A DNA stretch of 11,383 nt from Planctomycetota bacterium (GTDB lineage: Bacteria; Planctomycetota; PUPC01; JACPCR01), in the NCBI GenBank assembly GCA_030740295.1, contig JASLXP010000508.1:1-11383 (forward strand), given 5' to 3'. The notes beneath the pieces are model-generated. The model was not told the origin of the DNA. It saw only the letters and a list, made by a program, of their open reading frames with translations, and did no database searches. This document shows positions 6,850-11,383 of the stretch, piece after piece. The position numbers and the translations under genes are program-made. Position 1 is the first letter of the stretch; the number at the start of each line of letters is the position of its first letter.

Positions 6850-8375
6850 ATCCGACTGAAACAGTGCTCACTGACGAAGCCAGACGGTTCTGGCGGCTCC
6901 TTACGCTGATGTTTGCAGCGGGCGCCATCCTTCGCGTCTTTGTCATCTACACCTTCCCCAACTTTTACGGCCCCGGTGACCCCGCTATCTATTTCACCAT
7001 GGGCCGCAGCATTCTGCAGGGGAACGGGCCGGAAGTTTCATTCATCTGGCACCACCTGACTCACTCCGACATCGTGCATTACGAGGACTACTACGAGCCC
7101 CTGTTTGGCCTGCTTGTGGCCATGACGCTGTTCGTTACCGGCGGCTCTGTTGCCGGCGCGAAGTGTCTTCCATTGCTGTTCGGCCTGGCAACGATCCCCG
7201 CGGCAGCAATCATCACAAGGCGAAGGGCCGGCTTCGCTGCGGGATTGTGGGCCGCGGCGATCGTGAGCTTCCAACCGTACTTGATCTACCACAGCGGCCT
7301 TCTGATGAAGGAAACCATGGTGGCGTGCCTGTTCCTGATTCTGTGGGACATCTGCTCCCGACGTCTCGAAGACTCTCCCTCGCCGAACACGGGGTCTCTG
7401 ATCGGTATCCTCATCGGTGTGTATGGACTGCTCCAATACGAATCCTTTCCGGTCACGAGTGTTGCCATTTTTGGGTACTTGTTGCTACGACATCGTCCTC
7501 TGTTGGTCCCCGCAGGCATGGGCCTCCTTCTGATAGTCGTCCCCCTTCTGGCCCTCTCCTGGCATTTCATGGGTGTGCCGATTTCAGCGAAGTTTCTCTT
7601 TTTCTTCGGCCATGACCTGAACACTCCGGGCGTAGCGGATGAGTTTCAATGGACGAAGTTGTTCAAGGTCATTCCACCTGTTGGCTTTATCGTGAAGCAA
7701 CTTTTCCTGGGACTTGAGTTCCCGCTTTATGTGTTCGGGGCCTGGCAGACATGGAGGTGGCGACGCTCCGGATTCGGCTTACTGCTGTTTCTTCTTGTCA
7801 TATCGAGAATCTATTTTCACGGCGTTCCCAGGGAGCTCTGGCGCCGCGATGTCATGACGCTCGTCCCGCTTCTGGCTGTCCCGGCGGCTGCGGGGATCAC
7901 ATCATTTCAATGCTGGCTGGCCCATCGAATGAAGCTGCCACCATGGCAAGTTTCGGCAGTTCTGGTTGCTGCCTTAATTGGCACCTTTCACACCTACGTC
8001 GGTTACGACCAGATTTACCGCAATCATCAGTTTCGTGAAGAGGACTACCAGGCTGCTCAACTGCGCAGGTACAAAGCATGCACCGAGATTCGTGAAGCGG
8101 TCGAACAAGGCGTTGTACGCAAGGGCGAGGCGATTCTGGCAGATGAGATGGTCGAGGAGATCTACCTGTTTTCCGGGCATCCGACTGTGCGCTATCCGAA
8201 CGACATCGAGCTTGTCCCCGGCCTGGTCGAGCGATACCGGCTGATGTATCTGCTGCTCCCTGCGTTCACCCCCTCATACGACTGGCAGAAGCAGTTGGCC
8301 GGGCTAACGTACAAAAACGTCTTCAGGCTTGAAGCGGGCTACGTTCTGGTAGAGTTACATCCGCTTCAAAAATAA
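6813..8375 (+). CDS. GT-C-type membrane glycosyltransferase-like protein (ArnT/PMT_2 related)
   Basis: This 520-aa polytopic inner-membrane protein resembles GT-C glycosyltransferases of the glycosyltransferase-39/PMT_2/ArnT class, which move sugars from polyprenyl-phosphate donors to acceptors on the outer face of the membrane. The first membrane helix is at about 27-46. A loop with NFYGPGDPAIYF (50-61) follows, in which Asp-56 stands where the class has its first-loop catalytic acidic residue. YYEPLFGLLVAMTLFVTGG (93-111) matches the P-L/F-x-x-L-x-A...FG helix of the class. About nine or ten more hydrophobic segments run to residue 392. Residues 395-520 are soluble and probably periplasmic. 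The ATG overlaps the previous gene by 37 bp and has AAGAGG 3 nt upstream, a short spacing. A TTG at 6846 touching the upstream TGA is an alternative start that would remove 11 residues. Donor and acceptor are unknown. Confidence 0.8.
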   Translation: MERSFYGIAGILNPTETVLTDEARRFWRLLTLMFAAGAILRVFVIYTFPNFYGPGDPAIYFTMGRSILQGNGPEVSFIWHHLTHSDIVHYEDYYEPLFGLLVAMTLFVTGGSVAGAKCLPLLFGLATIPAAAIITRRRAGFAAGLWAAAIVSFQPYLIYHSGLLMKETMVACLFLILWDICSRRLEDSPSPNTGSLIGILIGVYGLLQYESFPVTSVAIFGYLLLRHRPLLVPAGMGLLLIVVPLLALSWHFMGVPISAKFLFFFGHDLNTPGVADEFQWTKLFKVIPPVGFIVKQLFLGLEFPLYVFGAWQTWRWRRSGFGLLLFLLVISRIYFHGVPRELWRRDVMTLVPLLAVPAAAGITSFQCWLAHRMKLPPWQVSAVLVAALIGTFHTYVGYDQIYRNHQFREEDYQAAQLRRYKACTEIREAVEQGVVRKGEAILADEMVEEIYLFSGHPTVRYPNDIELVPGLVERYRLMYLLLPAFTPSYDWQKQLAGLTYKNVFRLEAGYVLVELHPLQK

Positions 8376-8391
8376 AGCAAGCCCCGAGAAA

Positions 8392-9018
8392 ATGAACTGT
8401 CTCTTCAGACTCACATTTGTCTTTTCGCTCCTTTTGGCGACAGCTCGTGCAGAGAAGGAAGCCAATCCGGCCGTCGCCGCGGTCAACGGCTTGAGCGCAA
8501 CCACGGTCGTACCAGAACAGATCTCCACGAAGGACAAGCTCGAGGTCGCGGTGACTTTCACCATGCGTGTCAATTACACCTACGTATTCAGCTTTACGAG
8601 TGTCTCATTCACTTTTTCAAACATCTCAACGGGGGAGGATTTCGTGGCCCAGCCGAAACTCCTGCCATACCTGGAAGTAGATCGAGTGCGATACTCCGCC
8701 CAGGCTATGAAGACTCTCAAGGCCCTGCCGGACATCGTTGATTACAAGGAGGAAAAGGATCCGAAGACGGGAAAGAAGATGCTCGTGGTGTACCGCTGCA
8801 TGTATCTGAATCCATCCGAATCACACACGCTGACTATGCCGCTTACCAGTTTTCAGGAGCAGGGAGAGGCAAAAGGAACAGTGAAAGCCCTCCCGCCGGG
8901 CACTTACAATGTGACGACGAATTTCACCTGCGCGCGTAAAACGGGAAAGGCAGCGGCAGCCATCTCATGGTGGCACGGCACCGGCCAGATGGTGACGACG
9001 ATGGTGGTGACGAAGTAG
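8392..9018 (+). CDS. Small secreted beta-rich protein of unknown function
   Basis: This 208-aa protein has a clear Sec signal peptide (FRLTFVFSLLLATARA, likely cleavage after Ala-20). It has no lipobox cysteine, so it is probably soluble in the periplasm or secreted. The mature part alternates hydrophobic and polar residues in strand-like runs (for example LEVAVTFTM at 50-58, YTYVFSFTSVSFTFSNIS at 62-79, HTLTMPLTSF at 145-154 and GTYNVTTNFTC at 170-180). This suggests an Ig-like or other beta-sandwich fold. Cys-136 and Cys-180 are the only mature cysteines and could form a disulfide. A charged loop (118-129) interrupts the strands. I do not recognise a family. It starts 16 bp after the glycosyltransferase stop and is probably the last gene of that operon, so it may be a partner or target of that enzyme. 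The upstream GAGAAA is a weak ribosome-binding site. Confidence 0.75.
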   Translation: MNCLFRLTFVFSLLLATARAEKEANPAVAAVNGLSATTVVPEQISTKDKLEVAVTFTMRVNYTYVFSFTSVSFTFSNISTGEDFVAQPKLLPYLEVDRVRYSAQAMKTLKALPDIVDYKEEKDPKTGKKMLVVYRCMYLNPSESHTLTMPLTSFQEQGEAKGTVKALPPGTYNVTTNFTCARKTGKAAAAISWWHGTGQMVTTMVVTK

Positions 9019-9051
9019 GCGGCATCCGGCGACCGAAAAACTACAAAACAG

Positions 9052-9068
9052 ACTTTGCATTGCAAAGT
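9052..9068. promoter_or_regulatory. 17-bp perfect palindromic operator-like site
   Basis: ACTTTGCATTGCAAAGT is a perfect inverted repeat: 8-bp arms around a single central T. It covers the -35 element of the promoter for the membrane-protein/regulator pair, the classic place for a repressor site. Size and symmetry suit a dimeric winged-helix protein, and the second gene of the operon encodes one. A 13/17-identical site lies at 10276-10292 before ispH. The site lies upstream of the chosen ATG of the membrane protein, which argues against a longer reading from the TTG at 9055. Confidence 0.75.
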
Positions 9069-9083
9069 GTTTGCGGGTATATT
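9055..9083 (+). promoter_or_regulatory. Sigma-70-like promoter for the membrane protein/regulator operon
   Basis: TTGCAT (9055-9060; 3/6 to the -35 consensus) is followed after exactly 17 bp by TATATT (9078-9083; 5/6 to the -10 consensus). Transcription would start near 9090, giving a leader of about 37 nt before the ATG at 9127. The -35 lies inside the 17-bp palindrome, so a bound regulator should block RNA polymerase. Confidence 0.55.
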
Positions 9084-9126
9084 CCGCCAATCTCACAGGA
9101 CATTCGTTTCCCATTCACAATTCAGC

Positions 9127-9729
9127 ATGGAAATTCAAAAAGCACTCGATCAGATCGCCGAGATTAATCGGCATCTCGCCAAGACCGAAATCTGCCGGGC
9201 CTTTCGCTCTGTCCCCGTTGGTATGACCGGTATCGTGGCCATCGCGGGAGGCATGCTGATGCCGGCCGTGATCACTGCGCCCACGCCGGCCTCCTTTGTC
9301 ACTTATTGGGTTACGCTGGCCATCCTCAATGTCGCCCTTGTTTCTGCTCAGGTATCTGCGGAATACCTCGGCGCGGGCAGCCGGGAGCGCAACCTGGTCT
9401 GGCGTGTCATCGGGCAGTTATTCCCGGCTCTTGCAGCCGGCGCGGTTATCACGCTCGTGTTCGTCTGGGCGGCCCGAGATCTCGTTTCTTACCTGCCCGG
9501 GCTCTGGATGCTCATCTTCAGCCTCGGGCTGTTCTCCGCGCGCCCTTATCTGCCGCGGACCCTCGGGTGGGTCGCTCTCTTTTACGGAGCTGCCGGGACG
9601 ATTCTCCTCATGAAAACGCCTGAGAATCTGACGTCTGCCAATCTGTATATGGGAGCCGTTTTTGGCGGCGGACAACTCCTGTCCTCCCTCGTCTTTTACT
9701 GGAATCTTGAGCGAGGAAACGATGGCTAA
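9127..9729 (+). CDS. Six-helix membrane protein paired with a winged-helix regulator
   Basis: This is a 200-aa integral membrane protein read from the ATG at 9127. The frame is open further back to a TTG at 9055, but that would put the promoter and operator inside the gene, so the later ATG is preferred although it has no Shine-Dalgarno sequence. Residues 1-28 form an amphipathic, charged helix (IQKALDQIAEINRHLAKTE). About six hydrophobic segments follow at roughly 29-50, 57-77, 93-116, 120-138, 146-162 and 172-191, joined by short loops such as GAGSRERN (82-89). No transporter or enzyme motif is visible. The stop overlaps the regulator start by 8 bp, so the two are translationally coupled. 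By inference it may sense or sequester something for the regulator, or be what the regulator controls. I do not recognise a named family. Confidence 0.78.
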   Translation: MEIQKALDQIAEINRHLAKTEICRAFRSVPVGMTGIVAIAGGMLMPAVITAPTPASFVTYWVTLAILNVALVSAQVSAEYLGAGSRERNLVWRVIGQLFPALAAGAVITLVFVWAARDLVSYLPGLWMLIFSLGLFSARPYLPRTLGWVALFYGAAGTILLMKTPENLTSANLYMGAVFGGGQLLSSLVFYWNLERGNDG

Positions 9730-10120
9730 AAAGAAAGCAGCCAAGAAGACAGAGGAGCAGAAAGGCCGTTTCGCATACGAGGGCCTCGACCGCATCCTTC
9801 ACGAAAAGGCCCGGCTCGGAATCATGACCTGCCTTCTCAGTAAGCCCGAGGGCCTGATCTTCAAGGACATCAAGTCTCTCTGCGACCTGACCGACGGCAA
9901 CCTGAGCCGGCACCTCCAAATCCTCAACGAAGCCGGTCTGGTCGAAATCTGGAAAGGATTTCAGAACAAGAGACCTCAAACGCTCTGCCGCCTGAGCGAA
10001 GAAGGCCGCGACCGCTTCCTGAAATACATTCAGGAACTGGAAGGTCTGCTCAAAGACGTCTCGAGCGTCTCATCATCGGAACCTCGAAAGGAACTGCCGC
10101 CCCACCTGGCGCCTGCCTGA
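9722..10120 (+). CDS. Winged-helix transcriptional regulator (HTH_34/MarR-ArsR-like)
   Basis: This 132-aa DNA-binding protein is read from the ATG at 9722, which has GAGG 5 nt upstream (9713-9716). An earlier in-frame start at 9662 would lie deep in the membrane-protein gene and has no such support. A Lys-rich N-terminal tail (MAKKKAAKK) precedes a single winged helix-turn-helix: LDRILHEKARLGIMTCLL (22-39), FKDIKSLCDLTDGNLSRHL (47-65) with the recognition helix around DGNLSRHLQIL, and a wing in EIWKGFQNKRPQTLCRLSEEG (75-95). A C-terminal helix (97-111) may dimerise. The L-x-x-x-x-HE-x-x-RL-x-I opening, DGNLS-x-HL and K-x-F...RP-x-T-x-x-x-L-x-x-x-G are typical of the winged-helix HTH_34 group. 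No ligand or metal-binding motif is obvious. By inference it binds the palindrome at 9052-9068 (autoregulation) and the related site at 10276-10292 before ispH. Confidence 0.88.
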   Translation: MAKKKAAKKTEEQKGRFAYEGLDRILHEKARLGIMTCLLSKPEGLIFKDIKSLCDLTDGNLSRHLQILNEAGLVEIWKGFQNKRPQTLCRLSEEGRDRFLKYIQELEGLLKDVSSVSSSEPRKELPPHLAPA

Positions 10121-10261
10121 TCCGGATCATCCATTTTTCTGTAATTGTCGCGGAGCGCCAAGACCACTATCGCATCGGCAAAGACCACCGCCTCATTCTG
10201 CTGTTAACAGAAACTCCAAACGACGGTTAAGAAAAGAGACCTCGTTTGCCCGGAATTCCTT

Positions 10262-10290
10262 CTTACGAAACGCATACTTTGCCGTATAAA
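10262..10290 (+). promoter_or_regulatory. Putative ispH promoter
   Basis: TATAAA (10285-10290) matches the -10 consensus at 5 of 6 positions. CTTACG (10262-10267), 17 bp upstream, is a weak -35 (3/6). A transcription start near 10297 gives a leader of about 41 nt, similar to the leader at 9127. The weak -35 could mean dependence on an activator. The rest of the 10121-10338 gap holds a short palindrome CTGTTAACAG (10201-10210) and no clear terminator for the upstream operon. Confidence 0.4.
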
Positions 10291-10292
10291 GT
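10276..10292. promoter_or_regulatory. Second, degenerate copy of the 17-bp operator at the ispH promoter
   Basis: ACTTTGCCGTATAAAGT has the same length as the 9052-9068 palindrome and matches it at 13 of 17 positions, including all of ACTTTGC on the left and AAAGT on the right. Its own arms keep ACTTT/AAAGT symmetry. It overlaps TATAAA (10285-10290), the likely -10 of ispH, and lies 156 bp past the regulator stop. Binding by the regulator is an inference. Confidence 0.55.
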
Positions 10293-10309
10293 GAACGTGC
10301 CGTCAGCCG

Positions 10310-10330
10310 TTAACCATTAACCATCAACCA
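10310..10330 (+). repeat. Three tandem 7-bp repeats in the ispH leader
   Basis: TTAACCA, TTAACCA and TCAACCA run head to tail, ending 8 bp before the ispH ATG. They occupy the place where a Shine-Dalgarno sequence would be expected, and none is present. The leader is poor in G, hence probably unstructured, which is usual for leaders initiated without a Shine-Dalgarno sequence. Confidence 0.6.
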
Positions 10331-10338
10331 GTCTTTCC

Positions 10339-11268
10339 ATGCGAGTCATCCTTGCTTCACATATGGGAATGTGCTTTGGCGTCAAAGATGCCATCGATAT
10401 GACAGAGTCCGTTGAAGAGCCTGGACTCGTGACGATTCATGGTGAGCTTGTTCACAACGCCGGCGTTCAGGAACGATTCAAGGAGCGAGGCTTTCATTCC
10501 GTGAACGAAGCGCTCCGTGACGGATTACCGAATTCGCCTTTCGTGCTCATCACCGCGCACGGTGTCAGCGACACAGAACGATCCCGCCTCGAAGAATCGG
10601 GAAAGCTGCTCATCGATACCACCTGCCCGCTTGTTCGCCGCGTTCATCAGGCCGCGCTGCATCTGCAGTCCGAGGGTTGCCTGGTCCTCATTGCGGGTCG
10701 GCACGGACACGTGGAGGTGGAGGGAATCATCGGAGACCTACAGGATTACACAGTGATACAGTCCCCGGATGATGTTCAGGTTTTTGGCCACGGGAGAATC
10801 GGGATCGTTTCTCAGAGCACAACCCCGCCCTGGCTGTTTGATGAGATCTGTGCAGAAGTGCGGCGAACGAATCCAGGGAAGGAAATCAAAGTCATCGACA
10901 CCGTCTGCGCGCCTACCCGCGAGCGGCAGGAGGCTGTACAGGAGCTGCTCGATGTCGTGGAGGCGCTGGTGGTCGTTGGCGGCAAGAATTCCAACAATAC
11001 CCGACAGCTCTGCCACCAGGCGGAATTGCGTGGAGTGCCTTTCTTTCACGTGCAGGATGAGCATGGCCTGGATGCAGAGGTATTGCTTCGGTTTGAAGTC
11101 GTCGGGCTGACTGCTGGCACTTCCACGCCAGATTCCTCTATCGAGAAGGTGCATCAAGCATTAATGGAATTGGGCAAAGCCGAGAGGTCTCTCCCTCGAC
11201 GCATATCACCACGCGAAGGCGTCACATTCACAGGACGGGTTGCCAGCACGTCCAAAGTGCCGCATTAG
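10339..11268 (+). CDS. ispH: 4-hydroxy-3-methylbut-2-enyl diphosphate reductase
   Basis: IspH (LytB) is the last enzyme of the MEP pathway. It uses a [4Fe-4S] cluster and two electrons to convert HMBPP into IPP and DMAPP. The 309-aa protein is full length for the family. The three cluster cysteines are present: Cys-12 (GMCFGV), Cys-96 (DTTCPLVRRVH) and Cys-190 (DTVCAPTRERQ). Substrate-binding and catalytic residues are also kept: His-39 (ELVHN), His-74 (TAHG), His-124 and Glu-126 (GRHGHVEVEG), Thr-161 (SQSTTP), Ser-218/Asn-220 (GGKNSNN) and Ser-262 (AGTSTP). Cys-12, His-74, Cys-96, His-124 and Glu-126 fall at the same residue numbers as in the E. coli enzyme, which fixes the ATG although no Shine-Dalgarno sequence is seen. 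The usual SSN diphosphate-binding triplet reads SNN here. No other MEP gene is nearby. A site resembling the upstream regulator's palindrome overlaps its promoter. Confidence 0.97.
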   Translation: MRVILASHMGMCFGVKDAIDMTESVEEPGLVTIHGELVHNAGVQERFKERGFHSVNEALRDGLPNSPFVLITAHGVSDTERSRLEESGKLLIDTTCPLVRRVHQAALHLQSEGCLVLIAGRHGHVEVEGIIGDLQDYTVIQSPDDVQVFGHGRIGIVSQSTTPPWLFDEICAEVRRTNPGKEIKVIDTVCAPTRERQEAVQELLDVVEALVVVGGKNSNNTRQLCHQAELRGVPFFHVQDEHGLDAEVLLRFEVVGLTAGTSTPDSSIEKVHQALMELGKAERSLPRRISPREGVTFTGRVASTSKVPH

Positions 11269-11289
11269 CAATCGTCAGAAGAATCGCGG

Positions 11290-11383
11290 ATGAAGAGGGC
11301 CGCGGGTGTTTATGGGCGCGGAGTTGAGAAAAAAAAAAAACCAACTAAGAAAGAAAGCAGGGGCGCGGCAAAGAAGGCCCGCA
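11290..11383 (+). CDS. Possible start of a Lys-rich protein (partial, runs off the right edge)
   Basis: From the ATG at 11290 the frame stays open to the window end (31 codons). The peptide starts MKRAAGVYGRG and becomes very Lys/Arg-rich (VEKKKKPTKKESRGAAKKAR). It begins 21 bp after the ispH stop. Ribosome-binding support is weak (AGAAGAA about 10 nt upstream). A run of 12 A at 11329-11340 encodes the four lysines. A competing ATG at 11312 in another frame stops soon after the run. Lys/Ala-rich tails occur on bacterial histone-like and DNA-binding proteins, but 31 codons are too few to assign a family. Confidence 0.35.
   Translation, partial: MKRAAGVYGRGVEKKKKPTKKESRGAAKKAR

Noticed and set aside
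9055..9126. TTG-initiated N-terminal extension of the membrane protein
   Set aside because: It would place the -10 element and the 17-bp palindrome inside the coding region and adds a non-conserved-looking peptide; the ATG at 9127 is preferred.
9662..9721. ATG-initiated 20-residue extension of the winged-helix regulator
   Set aside because: It overlaps the membrane-protein gene by 68 bp without a ribosome-binding site, while the ATG at 9722 has GAGG at good spacing and starts a typical Lys-rich tail.
1..11383. CRISPR array, tRNA, rRNA, transposase, integrase or attachment sites
   Set aside because: I looked for regularly spaced repeats, cloverleaf sequences and DDE or recombinase motifs and saw none; the inverted repeats found are intergenic and carry no transposase.

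Overview
The window looks like chromosomal DNA of a moderately GC-rich environmental bacterium, most likely from the Planctomycetota/Verrucomicrobiota/Lentisphaerota group. This rests on gene content: a secreted iduronate-2-sulfatase-type formylglycine sulfatase, a Gfo/Idh/MocA oxidoreductase and an Ldh_2-type 2-hydroxyacid dehydrogenase, which together are typical of bacteria that degrade sulfated glycans. A mixture of genes with and without Shine-Dalgarno sequences fits too. The phylum is an inference. No rRNA, tRNA, insertion sequence, integrase or CRISPR array was seen.

Layout. (1) 1-1825, minus strand: the start of a secreted coiled-coil protein that runs off the left edge, and a Gfo/Idh/MocA oxidoreductase. 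(2) 2060-4141, plus strand: a calcineurin-like metallophosphoesterase and a divergent Ldh_2 dehydrogenase, separated by a 207-bp spacer with inverted repeats. (3) 4183-5604, minus strand: the sulfatase, convergent with the dehydrogenase (41-bp gap). (4) 5605-5829: a structured intergenic region sharing words with the 2957-3163 spacer. (5) 5830-9018, plus strand: a tight three-gene unit of a Pol-beta-fold nucleotidyltransferase-like protein, a GT-C-type membrane glycosyltransferase-like protein (37-bp overlap) and a small secreted protein (16-bp gap). (6) 9052-10120, plus strand: a promoter overlapped by a perfect 17-bp palindrome, then a membrane protein and a winged-helix regulator whose reading frames overlap by 8 bp. 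(7) 10276-11268, plus strand: a second, degenerate copy of that 17-bp site at a putative promoter, followed by ispH (isoprenoid biosynthesis). A possible further gene begins at 11290 and runs off the right edge. There is no gene-free stretch above 300 bases; the largest gaps are 1826-2059, 5605-5829 and 10121-10338.

The most interesting signal is regulatory. The 17-bp palindrome ACTTTGCATTGCAAAGT covers the -35 region in front of the membrane-protein/regulator pair. A 17-bp near-copy (13/17 identical, both outer arms kept) covers the putative -10 of ispH. This suggests that the small winged-helix regulator controls both its own operon and ispH. The second candidate for novelty is the nucleotidyltransferase/GT-C/secreted-protein unit, whose joint function I do not recognise.
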